Assembly: GCF_003254155.1 (NCBI RefSeq)
Contig: NZ_QKZI01000001.1
Span: 434,001-498,000 of the forward strand
Length of the DNA: 64,000 bases
From: Psychrobacillus insolitus
GTDB taxonomy: Bacteria > Bacillota > Bacilli > Bacillales_A > Planococcaceae
Reading direction: 5' to 3'
The notes under the pieces are model-generated. The model did no database searches, had not been told where the DNA came from, and saw only the letters and a program-made list of their open reading frames with translations. Below are positions 37,749 through 45,318 of this stretch, piece by piece. How positions within the stretch are numbered: the first letter of the stretch is position 1; each line of letters starts with the position of its first letter. Both the position numbers and the translations under genes were made by a program.

Positions 37749-38023
37749 TGTGTATTGCAAAATAACTGTACATAGAAATGCAAGATACCGAGACAGAGAA
37801 TTGCAAAGAAAAATACATAGTGTTTAGAGCAAGATTTTACATGGAGAGGTGGGTATGATAGCCTACTTTGGCTAGAGCCAGATCCTTGGGGTTTCTGGCT
37901 TCTAGGCTCATGAATTATGCCCGCAGAGGCTCCATGTAAAATCATCTTGGAGTATGTAATATACTTTGCAATACTATGTACGTGTCCTTTGCAATTCTCT
38001 GTAGGTATTTTTTGCAAAATACA
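37749..38023. mobile_element. 275-bp miniature transposon with triple 23-bp terminal repeats (Tn7/Mu-class architecture)
   Basis: Both tips read TGTRTWTTGCAAAA. TTGCAA-type sites stand at 37755, 37778 and 37801 in the left arm and, on the opposite strand, at 38017, 37994 and 37971 in the right arm, always 23 bp apart and 6 bp from the tip. Each 23-mer follows TTGCAAA-N7-TACATAGAA loosely. The core carries a perfect 14-bp inverted repeat (GATTTTACATGGAG 37833-37846, complement 37930-37943) enclosing nested stems down to AGCCAGA/TCTGGCT. ATAGC is duplicated at 37744-37748 and 38024-38028. No protein is encoded. Terminal TGT/ACA, arrayed transposase sites and 5-bp duplication are known for Tn7, Mu and Tn552-type elements. 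Confidence 0.88.
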
Positions 38024-38048
38024 ATAGCACTTGTCGCGCTAACGGTTA

Positions 38049-38078
38049 GCATTTCTACAATAAGTGGAGACGCTTTTT
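38049..38078 (+). terminator. R2 hairpin, third copy (terminator-like)
   Basis: GCATTTCTAC, loop AATAA, GTGGAGACGC, then TTTTT; pairing includes two G:T pairs and one mismatch. It lies 20 bases beyond the mobile element and is probably the original terminator of the 37301 gene. Confidence 0.7.
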
Positions 38079-38159
38079 ACATAACTGGCAAGAGTTGTAG
38101 AGAGTTGATTTACATGTGTTCAACAATCGGGCCAACTTGTCCAAGATATAAAAAAATGT

Positions 38160-38465
38160 CTATTTATTTAGTTCTGCTTGTACATCTTCAATTAATGCTG
38201 GTAAAGGGGAATCTTGTATTTCGTCAATAGGTGGCAATTTATCAGATAGAGCTTTCACTAGTGCCACCCGTTGTATTTCCGCAATGGCTTCTGTATCAAC
38301 ATTCTCCATATACTTAAAGTAAAAATCAATCATGTTGGACATTAAGTTGCCTTGTGATATCTCTATAGAATTGATTTCCGATAATTGATTTCTAATATAT
38401 TCAAACCGTGTATGTGTATCCTCCGACAACCTTACAGACACCACTTTTGTTTTTTTAGTAGCCAT
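38160..38465 (-). CDS. Ribbon-helix-helix (CopG-like) DNA-binding protein
   Basis: A 101-residue protein beginning MATKKTKVVSVRLSEDTHTR, a beta-strand with alternating residues followed by two helices (FEYIRNQLSE...SQGNLMSNMIDFYFKYM), the layout of ribbon-helix-helix repressors; the rest is an acidic tail. AAGGAAG on the minus strand lies 8 bases before ATG 38465; the GTG at 38474 overlaps it. Such proteins are common on plasmids and in toxin-antitoxin or partition loci, but no partner gene is adjacent. Confidence 0.75.
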   Translation of the reverse strand: MATKKTKVVSVRLSEDTHTRFEYIRNQLSEINSIEISQGNLMSNMIDFYFKYMENVDTEAIAEIQRVALVKALSDKLPPIDEIQDSPLPALIEDVQAELNK

Positions 38466-38852
38466 TGTGTACACTTCCTTATTTAAGTATTAACTTCATA
38501 ATTATATTATCAAATCAATCAACTGCATACAATCACTTACACTAGTTAATTTGATGGATTGTAAACAAATGCTCACATGATATACTACGTCTAGTTGATA
38601 AGTAGTAAACATTTACTTACAATGAAAATTTCACCTTTTGGCCTGTGATTAAAGCACACAAAAAAATGAAGGCGGTGCATGAGACAATGAATGAAATTAC
38701 ACTATTGAACAATAGCACCAAAAAAAGCACTATACTCAAGCATTTGTATAGCAAATTTGGCAAATGGTTTGATTCACCTTCAACTGAAGAATAGTTAAAA
38801 GAAAACAAACGTTAACAATGGTTTATCCAGATTCGAAAGGGGTTTTAATGAA
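38466..38852. other. AT-rich gap upstream of the RHH gene and SurA-like gene
   Basis: Contains a short plus-strand frame (38666-38794, 42 codons, MKAVHETMNEITLLNN...) without a ribosome site, which I regard as non-coding or a relic, and the promoter regions of both flanking genes. Confidence 0.4.
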
Positions 38853-39626
38853 ATGATATTAAGAAAAGTACTACTTCCATTTGTAGCAGGTGCACTAGCT
38901 TTAAGTTTAGCTGCTTGCAGTGAAGAAGATAAAGGGGCAAAAGAGGAAACACCACAAATAGAGGGAAATGAGAAAGGCACGAAAGAAGGAGAAGCATCTG
39001 CTGAAGCCATGCAAGTCAAGTTAGCTGAGCAGCAAGTAGACAAGAAAAAAATCGTAGCTGTTGTAAATAATGAAGAACTTACAGGCATTGAATATAATGC
39101 TGCATTGACTTCATTCCAAGATCAAATGCAACAAACTGGACAAGACCCAACAAGCGAAGAAGTAGCAGAACAGGTAAAAGGACAAGCACTTGATGCGCTT
39201 GTTAACCACACATTAATTCTTCAAAAAGCAAAAGAAGCGGACATAACTGCATCTGAAGCTGAAATTGATGAAAGATATGCAACATTCGAAGAACAATTTG
39301 GTGGAGAAAAAACTATGAAAAAAGCTTTGGAAGCCGAAAGTATGGACGTTAAAACAGTAAAAGAGCAAATTGCTGAATCTCTACTTGTTGAAAAATATCA
39401 AGAAAAAGTTGTGCCAGCAGATGAAGTAAAAGTAACGGATAAAGAGATTCAAGAATACTATGATCAAGCTGCAGCGCAATCAAAAGAAGTTGGACAGGAA
39501 CTCCCGCCACTTCAAGAAGCTAGTGAAGAAATCAAAGGAATTCTTAAACAACAAAAACAGGAAGAAATACTTGCTAACCACGTTGAAAAACTAAAAGCAG
39601 ACGCTAAGATTGAGCTGAAAATTTAA
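38853..39626 (+). CDS. SurA/PrsA-like foldase lipoprotein lacking the PPIase domain
   Basis: A 257-residue lipoprotein: signal peptide with lipobox LSLAAC, an acidic linker, then a SurA_N-like helical chaperone domain (KKKIVAVVNNEELTGIEYNA, QALDALVNHTLILQKAKE, ITASEAEIDERYATFEEQFG). No parvulin domain lies between the N and C helices, unlike PrsA. GAAAGGGG precedes the ATG. It likely helps secreted proteins fold at the outer face of the membrane. Confidence 0.8.
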   Translation: MILRKVLLPFVAGALALSLAACSEEDKGAKEETPQIEGNEKGTKEGEASAEAMQVKLAEQQVDKKKIVAVVNNEELTGIEYNAALTSFQDQMQQTGQDPTSEEVAEQVKGQALDALVNHTLILQKAKEADITASEAEIDERYATFEEQFGGEKTMKKALEAESMDVKTVKEQIAESLLVEKYQEKVVPADEVKVTDKEIQEYYDQAAAQSKEVGQELPPLQEASEEIKGILKQQKQEEILANHVEKLKADAKIELKI

Positions 39627-39808
39627 CTTTATTCAGCAAATGTTTTTTTGCGACGAGCTTGCCCAGGAGCAGAAGTCTCCAACTTCTATAAGTGGCGGGG
39701 GATAGTAGTGAATAAACTTATCGGAAAAACCATAAAGGTAAGTGACTACCTATTTAATTAGGAGGTATAGGACACAACCGAAATCACCCAAGTTATTGGA
39801 GGATGTTT

Positions 39809-39964
39809 ATGAAAAGTTTATTAATTAAGAGAAAATTGAAGCTTGTAATTGAGATCAAAAGAAAAGATATGTATACAAAAGCGAAGCAATTAGGACTCAT
39901 ACATCCTGAAGTAGTCAAATGTAGTGAAGAACTAGATGTATTACTTAATAAGTATCAACCTTAG
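39809..39964 (+). CDS. Spo0E-like aspartyl phosphatase
   Basis: A 51-residue helical protein with the Spo0E family pattern: IEIKRKDMYTKAKQLGL, then CSEELDVLLNKYQ in place of the usual S-Q-x-L-D-x-L-I-x-x-Y (Glu replaces Gln). These proteins dephosphorylate Spo0A~P and delay sporulation. GGAGG at 39798 serves ATG 39809 (ATG 39803 is an in-frame but too close alternative). Confidence 0.75.
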   Translation: MKSLLIKRKLKLVIEIKRKDMYTKAKQLGLIHPEVVKCSEELDVLLNKYQP

Positions 39965-39989
39965 CGCCAATGTAAAACCCATTGAAAAA

Positions 39990-40035
39990 AGTCCCATTGT
40001 TAGATACGTTCACGTTTGTTTCTAACAATGGGGAA
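39990..40035 (+). repeat. R1 palindromic element, 46-nt form with compensatory changes
   Basis: CCCATTGTTAG pairs with CTAACAATGGG where the consensus has CCCTGTGTTAG/CTAACACAGGG; both arms changed together so pairing is kept. Confidence 0.85.
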
Positions 40036-40095
40036 AAATCAAAGCTTTTAGTCAAGCACATATTTTGGTGAAGGGTCTATAATTTACTAAGCTAA

Positions 40096-40818
40096 TTTTT
40101 AAAAGTTGGTGATCGTGTTGGAGTAAATCCACTTGATCCTGAAACGCGTCAAGCTGCTGGGTATAACTATGATGGTGGCTACGCAAATAAAATATTAGTT
40201 CCTGCAAAACAATGTGTTAAAATCCCTGAAGGAGTTTCATTTGAAGAAGGTGCCGCTTCTACTGATGCTGGTTTAACTGCTTATCATGCTCTTTTCGCAA
40301 TTGGACAAGCAAAACCCGGTATGAAAGTTGGTATTGTCGGAATCGGGGGTCTTGGTCAGTTTACTGTACAAATGGCCATGATTAAAGGCTGTGAAGTTTA
40401 TGCATCAGATGTTTCTGAAGCTGCCACTAAACTAGCTGAAGAGTTAGGTTGTAAAAAAGTTTATAACAATATTGTGGATATGAAAGAAGCAGAATGCGAT
40501 TTAATTGTGGATTTTGCTGGTTTTGGTAAAACAACAGCTGATGCACTTGAAGCTATAAAACCTAAAGGGACAGTTGTTATTGTTGGTATGGGTGTTCTCC
40601 AATCAGAAATTAATACGTATTTGGTGATAACAAAAGAAATTAGGCTCCTTGGTAGTAATGGTGGAACAATAGAAGATTTAAAAGTTGTATATGAGTGCTT
40701 TGCTACAGGTAAAATGACACCTCAATTAACAACGATTCCATTCGAAGAAATCGACAAAGGCTTAGAAAAACTAAAAAATCACGAAGTCAAAGGCCGTTTA
40801 GTAGCCGTGTTTAAATAA
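40096..40818 (+). pseudogene. 5'-truncated zinc-type alcohol dehydrogenase
   Basis: A 240-codon open frame after an in-frame TAA reads LKVGDRVGVNPLDPETRQ... IPEGVSFEEGAASTDAG, then the NAD-binding GIVGIGGLGQFTVQMA and a C-terminus ending VKGRLVAVFK. Zinc-dependent medium-chain dehydrogenases are ~340 residues; the first ~100, with catalytic zinc ligands, are missing and no start codon is placed before ATG 40321. The remainder is undamaged, so the truncation may be recent. An R1 element lies 60 bases upstream. Confidence 0.85.
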
Positions 40819-40821
40819 AAT

Positions 40822-40884
40822 CATAAAAAGCAGACGGTCATTTAGAAGTGCATTATCGTACTTCTAAAACGTCTGCTTTTTATG
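40822..40884 (+). terminator. Terminator of the dehydrogenase remnant
   Basis: CATAAAAAGCAGACG...TTAGAAGT pairs with ACTTCTAA...CGTCTGCTTTTTATG; very long stem with T run. Confidence 0.93.
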
Positions 40885-40907
40885 TTTCAATGAATATTTT
40901 AAAAATG

Positions 40908-40935
40908 TCTCTGTGTTAGAGACATTCAATTCAAT
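40908..40935 (+). repeat. R1 partial copy (left half)
   Basis: TCTCTGTGTTAGAGACATTC resembles the left arm of R1; the right arm is absent. Confidence 0.6.
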
Positions 40936-40953
40936 CAAAAGGGAGTAAATTAA

Positions 40954-41190
40954 ATGAACATGACAAAAGGGTTATTGGCTGTAACAAACCAACAGTATCA
41001 ACTTTTTTTGAATGATTTTGATGGAGATGAAGCAAAGAAAAGAATACAAGTGGAGATCTTTCTAAGTGATGTTCTGCACAATCAATTAGTCGATATGAGA
41101 AATAATAATGCAATATCTACAAGTCAAATCGGAAATCACGTAATAGAGTATCTTAACTGGATGGATAAAGTACTTGGAGAAATTAAATAA
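40954..41190 (+). CDS. Hypothetical protein
   Basis: A 78-residue soluble protein (MNMTKGLLAVTNQQYQ... DKVLGEIK), mostly helical, with no cysteine or membrane segment. AAAGGGAG precedes the ATG. Family not recognised. Confidence 0.55.
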   Translation: MNMTKGLLAVTNQQYQLFLNDFDGDEAKKRIQVEIFLSDVLHNQLVDMRNNNAISTSQIGNHVIEYLNWMDKVLGEIK

Positions 41191-41273
41191 TTAATTACTA
41201 AATCCAGGTTCATCCAGTGTGTTAGAACTTGTTAAGAGTTCGGGACGTTTTAGTAAAAGGAGGGATCAACTCT

Positions 41274-41423
41274 CACTCTGTTATTGTTGGTACAGCTGAT
41301 TTCGTTGACCAAGTCATTCCGATTTTACTATAACGTGGACTGTTTCATGATGATTACGAAGGTACTACGTTGCGTGATCATATGGGTGTATCTTATCAGT
41401 ATGGACTTGCAAAAGAGATTTAG
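41274..41423 (+). pseudogene. C-terminal remnant of an LLM-class flavin monooxygenase
   Basis: HSVIVGTADFVDQVIPILL, an internal TAA, then RGLFHDDYEGTTLRDHMG and a final TAG match the extreme C-terminus of NtaA/SnaA-type flavin-dependent monooxygenases (usually ELQKRGLFRxxYEGTTLR). Nothing of the catalytic barrel remains. Confidence 0.7.
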
Positions 41424-41530
41424 CATAGAGGTGTATATATAAACAACGCTACTTAATTTTACTGCTGAGAAATCGGGCTTTTTATGTTTACTTATAGTTA
41501 CTTATAATAGGTTCAAAATAATTACATGTT

Positions 41531-41586
41531 AAAAAGGCATAAACAAACTTTTCTTTTTACGAAAAGTTTTGTTTATGCCTTTTTTA
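41531..41586 (+). terminator. Strong bidirectional terminator
   Basis: AAAAAGGCATAAACAAAACTTTT-type stem with complement ending TTTTTT; serves the minus-strand YhfH-like gene and any plus-strand transcript. Confidence 0.92.
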
Positions 41587-41621
41587 GTCTTATTTTCTTT
41601 TTAAATACCAAAAACCATTAC

Positions 41622-41750
41622 CTACTCTTCATGTGTACGCAAGCAGTGCTCACATTCATATAAATAGGATTCATGTTGCTCTTTAATTTCACAACCACAT
41701 TCACGACATTCTTTTTTCGGTAAGTTACGGTAAAATTCTAAATTCATCAT
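41622..41750 (-). CDS. YhfH-like mini zinc-ribbon protein
   Basis: A 42-residue protein MMNLEFYRNLPKKECRECG..., with CREC, a third Cys in GC, and CEHC later. The xxFYRNLPPKxCxxCG start and length match the Bacillales YhfH family of unknown function. A GGGGGG tract 10 bases upstream is the ribosome site. Too short for most gene finders. Confidence 0.75.
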   Translation of the reverse strand: MMNLEFYRNLPKKECRECGCEIKEQHESYLYECEHCLRTHEE

Positions 41751-42080
41751 CTTTATTACCCCCCCATTTAGTTTGTTATTAAATCCATTGTACTATAACA
41801 GAAGTAAAAAGTAAACCCTGTTATATAATTAGTATTTAATTTTTCAATTAATTTGATTTATAGTCGTTCTTGGATTGAACAGTCACTCCAAAAATGTATC
41901 AGTAATGTAGTGAGTTAAGGGAAGTATTTGTTATGATGAGCATTCAGGGGTTTCAAATATTGTACAGAAATTAACGCGTCATAAAATAATTATTTTTTAT
42001 ATGCTCGTTAGTTAGTTTCTGCATATTTTTTTCATATTTATTCACTATACTATTTATAGAAGGAGAGGGCGTATACGTAG
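41751..42080. other. Divergent promoter gap before the two-component operon
   Basis: No gene. TATACTATTTATAG at 42047-42060 and an AGGAGAGGG ribosome site at 42062 serve the histidine kinase; no metal-regulator box could be identified with confidence. Confidence 0.4.
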
Positions 42081-43442
42081 ATGAATAGAATATCGACAAA
42101 GTTAACAGCTTACTTTTTTTTGACTGTACTAATAATGGAAACGGTTTTTATCTTTTATCTTCATCAAAATATTATTCAAACAAGAGTCCAAGAAGAGTTT
42201 TCAAAATTATTGGCAAGCGGATCAAATCACAGAGATGTACTTGTAGAATACTATTCAGATACAACCATGAAACATATTGTATTGATGGAAAAAGACCGAG
42301 CACGTGAAGTCATTATTACAGATAATAAAAATAAGGTCGCAAGCAGCTCGGTTGAAAACATGCCTTCACTTCAAGAATATCTCCCTTTATTAAAAGACCT
42401 TAATCTGAAAACTGATCAAATATTGGTTTCAGATTGGAAAGAAGCTTCTTATATTATTAGTGCACATCCATATAAAGTGAGTCCAGTTCAATCTGGTTAT
42501 GTTGTCATGTTTCAAAGTACGAGCTCTATTAAACAGCTGGTTAATGAGCTAAATATGCATTTTTGGATTGCTGGTGGGATAAGTGTTATAGTGCTTTTAA
42601 TCGTCTATACTGCATTATCAAAAGTCATTACGCGACCTTTAATCCGTATGAAAGAAGCGACTGAAAAACTGAGTAAAGGGGACTTTGATGTAAGACTTCC
42701 ATACATAGGTAAAGATGAACTTGGGGAGCTATCAGGTTCTATTCAAAAACTGGCCAATGATTTGGAACGATTAAAAAATGAAAGAAATGAATTTTTAGCG
42801 TCAATTGCACATGAATTAAGTACGCCTTTGACTTATTTAATCGGGTATACGAAGGTAGCCATGAGAAAAGAAATTAGTGAACAAGCGCGAGAACAGTATC
42901 TTTCAATAATTGCCGAAGAGTCAGAACGAATGAAAGAACTTGTTAAAAATCTATTAGATCTAGCAAAAATGGATGAGAATACTTTCACAGTGTCAAAGGA
43001 ATATTTTGGGGCGCAAACGTTTTTTGAAAACATCGTCAAATTAGTTGGACCTTCTTTTGAAATGAAAAATATTAAACTTATTTTACTATGTGAAAACAAT
43101 TTTCAAGTCCATGCTGATTCCTTACGATTAGAGCAAATTGTATTAAACTTACTTGATAATGCCTTGAAGTATTCTAAAGAAAATACAGAGGTTACACTGA
43201 CAGTTCGAAAAAAAGAGAAGAAAACAATCATCTCCGTAATTGATTTCGGAATAGGAATTCCCACTGATGAAGTTGAGTTTGTATTTGAGAAGCTATACCG
43301 TGTTGAAAAGTCACGTTCACGTTCATTCGTCGGTTCGGGTATAGGGCTTGCCGTCGTGAAGGAGTTAGTTGAAGCGCATGGCGGAAGCATTGAAGTCAAA
43401 AGTATTTACGGCAATGGAAGTACATTTACTGTAACGATTTAG
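42081..43442 (+). CDS. Sensor histidine kinase
   Basis: A 453-residue membrane kinase: helix 1 (about residues 9-29), an extracellular sensor region of ~125 residues, helix 2 (about 163-183), HAMP (KVITRPLIRMKEATEKL), dimerisation/phospho-acceptor IAHELSTPLTYL with His244, and ATPase boxes LLDNALKYS, DFGIGIP and GSGIGLAVVKELVEAHGG. It is the first gene of an operon followed by its response regulator. With the downstream BNR lipoprotein and multicopper oxidase, a copper- or envelope-stress signal is plausible. Confidence 0.95.
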   Translation: MNRISTKLTAYFFLTVLIMETVFIFYLHQNIIQTRVQEEFSKLLASGSNHRDVLVEYYSDTTMKHIVLMEKDRAREVIITDNKNKVASSSVENMPSLQEYLPLLKDLNLKTDQILVSDWKEASYIISAHPYKVSPVQSGYVVMFQSTSSIKQLVNELNMHFWIAGGISVIVLLIVYTALSKVITRPLIRMKEATEKLSKGDFDVRLPYIGKDELGELSGSIQKLANDLERLKNERNEFLASIAHELSTPLTYLIGYTKVAMRKEISEQAREQYLSIIAEESERMKELVKNLLDLAKMDENTFTVSKEYFGAQTFFENIVKLVGPSFEMKNIKLILLCENNFQVHADSLRLEQIVLNLLDNALKYSKENTEVTLTVRKKEKKTIISVIDFGIGIPTDEVEFVFEKLYRVEKSRSRSFVGSGIGLAVVKELVEAHGGSIEVKSIYGNGSTFTVTI

Positions 43443-43458
43443 GAGGTTTTGAGAGTAT

Positions 43459-44136
43459 ATGCGGACGATTTTATTAGTAGATGATGAGCAAAAAATGTTG
43501 AATCTAATTGAATTATTTCTCCAACCGCTTGGATTCAAATGTATTAAAGAAACAAGTGGTAAGAAAGCAATCGAGATACTGAAAAATGAAAAAATTGATC
43601 TTGTCCTATTAGATGTCGTGATGCCAGAGATAAATGGATGGGAAGTATGTGAAAAGATACGCGAGTTTTCGAATATACCTATTATTATGCTTACCGCAAG
43701 ATCAGATAAGCTAGATTTAGTAAAAGGATTAAACACTGGAGCAGATGATTATATAACAAAGCCTTTTGACGAAAATGAATTGGTAGCAAGAGTTAATGCG
43801 ATTTTACGTCGGTTGTCTGAACGTGAATCAAAAGAAGCTACTATTACTTACGAGGGTTTGAAGTTGGATCTAGAAACGTATTCATTACAATTTCAAGATT
43901 CAATCGTACATCTCACTTTAAAAGAGTTTTACATCATCGAAGCATTAATTACTCGCCCCAAAAAGACGTATACACGAGAAGAACTTTTGCATGCTGCGTG
44001 GGCATATGACACATATACAGATACAAGAACAGTTGACTCACATATTCGTAATTTAAGAGAAAAACTGAAAAATGCAGGCTTCCCTATTGATGAATTTCTT
44101 AAAATAGTATGGGGAATAGGATATAAATGGTGCTAA
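43459..44136 (+). CDS. OmpR-family response regulator
   Basis: A 225-residue regulator: receiver domain with acidic pocket VDDEQK, phospho-acceptor Asp in VLLDVVMPEING (about residue 52), switch Thr in MLTAR and Lys in ITKPF; then a winged-helix DNA-binding domain (LTLKEFYIIEALI...YTREELLHAAW...RTVDSHIRNLREKL). It follows the kinase by 16 bases with AGGAGG between them and precedes the lipoprotein by 15 bases, so the three form an operon. Kinase-first order is the less common one. Confidence 0.95.
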   Translation: MRTILLVDDEQKMLNLIELFLQPLGFKCIKETSGKKAIEILKNEKIDLVLLDVVMPEINGWEVCEKIREFSNIPIIMLTARSDKLDLVKGLNTGADDYITKPFDENELVARVNAILRRLSERESKEATITYEGLKLDLETYSLQFQDSIVHLTLKEFYIIEALITRPKKTYTREELLHAAWAYDTYTDTRTVDSHIRNLREKLKNAGFPIDEFLKIVWGIGYKWC

Positions 44137-44151
44137 AGGAGAAAAGTCAAA

Positions 44152-45075
44152 ATGAAAAAACATAAAATTATATTCGGTTTATTAGTCCTAATATTAGGAC
44201 TATCTGCATGTAACTCAAACGTAAATGAAGGATATTCATTTACGGAAGTAAAAAATAATAAAATTGATCATATACACGGGTTAGGATATATAAATGGTGG
44301 TAGTAATTTCGTCATTGCATCACATTTAGGACTATATGAATACGGGGTAGATGGCTGGAAAGAAGCAAATAGTCAAAAGCATGACTATATGGGCTTTCAA
44401 GCTGTAAGAGAAGGATTCTTTTCAAGTGGTCATCCAGTAGAAGGTTCAGAATTTAAAAATCCTCTTGGTCTCATTAAAAGCAGAGATAAAGGTGCGAGTT
44501 TCGAACAATTAGCATTTTACGGAGAAATTGATTTTCATTACCTTGCAGCAGGTTATGATTCCAATGCGATTTATGTATTAAATGAAACACCCATTGAAGA
44601 GATGAATGCAGGGTTACATTATTCTACAGATGAAGGAGTTTCTTGGACGAAAGCTACAATGAATGGGTTTATTTCAGATTCTATTTTTAATTTGTCTGCC
44701 CATCCAACGCGCCAAGAAATAATTGCAATCGGTAGTGAAGATGGAATATTTATTTCGGATGATTATGGTGAGAATTTTAAATCAATGAATGATGCAAAAA
44801 TGGTCACTTATATAACATTAAATGAAACAGGAGGATATTATACTAATTTTGATAATGATTCAGTATACCTGAAGTCATTCTTGTTTGAGAGTAATGAAGA
44901 AATAGACGTCCAACTTCCAAAAGATTTGAAGATGGATCCAATCATCTTTATAGCAGTAAGTCCTGAAAATCAACAAGAGATAGTAATAGTTACAAATAAT
45001 AACAATATTTTTATAACTACAGATGAAGGACTTTCTTGGGATAAACTTGCGTCAAATGGTGAGTTAACAAAATAA
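44152..45075 (+). CDS. BNR-repeat (F510_1955-type) sialidase-like lipoprotein
   Basis: A 307-residue lipoprotein (lipobox LGLSAC) folded as a beta-propeller, judged from Asp-box-like repeats: KSRDKGASFEQL, YSTDEGVSWTKA, ISDDYGENFKS and TTDEGLSWDKL. The start KIDHIHGLGYINGG matches the F510_1955 family often found next to copper-resistance genes. Probably not a true sialidase; likely an extracellular accessory protein of the metal response. Confidence 0.8.
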   Translation: MKKHKIIFGLLVLILGLSACNSNVNEGYSFTEVKNNKIDHIHGLGYINGGSNFVIASHLGLYEYGVDGWKEANSQKHDYMGFQAVREGFFSSGHPVEGSEFKNPLGLIKSRDKGASFEQLAFYGEIDFHYLAAGYDSNAIYVLNETPIEEMNAGLHYSTDEGVSWTKATMNGFISDSIFNLSAHPTRQEIIAIGSEDGIFISDDYGENFKSMNDAKMVTYITLNETGGYYTNFDNDSVYLKSFLFESNEEIDVQLPKDLKMDPIIFIAVSPENQQEIVIVTNNNNIFITTDEGLSWDKLASNGELTK

Positions 45076-45095
45076 GTAAATGGAAGGTGCTAAAG

Positions 45096-45149
45096 ATGTA
45101 TAGTTTGATGTCAAAAATTAGTGAACCGGTTAGCCTTTTAAAAAAATAA
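45096..45149 (+). pseudogene. Possible 5' remnant of a CcdA/TauE-like membrane gene
   Basis: A well-spaced GGAAGG precedes a 17-codon frame MYSLMSKISEPVSLLKK that stops at once. The words resemble the start of cytochrome-biogenesis-type copper-locus membrane proteins, but the match is short and from memory. It could equally be a leader peptide. Confidence 0.3.
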
Positions 45150-45160
45150 GCATGGTATTA

Positions 45161-45193
45161 ATTCGCCTGAAAATTTTTCGGGCGAATTTTTCC
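45161..45193 (+). terminator. Terminator of the two-component operon
   Basis: AATTCGCC and GGGCGAATT around an AT-rich loop, followed by TTTTCC. Confidence 0.85.
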
Positions 45194-45318
45194 TTCTTAC
45201 TTTATTATCTAATATCAAAAAATTAAAAAAATAACGCAATGGGAGGGGGGAATCCATAATTTTTCCATATTTATTTGTTACATTGGAAAGGTAAATAAAC
45301 AAAAAGGAGAATACAAGT

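Noticed and set aside
37749-38023. Replication origin or partition site reading of the 23-bp arrays
   Set aside because: The arrays are inverted, end exactly 6 bp inside TGT/ACA tips and are flanked by a 5-bp duplication, which fits transposon ends better; no rep or par gene is adjacent.
38666-38794. 42-codon plus-strand frame upstream of the SurA-like gene
   Set aside because: No ribosome site and no family match; kept only as a note in the gap description.
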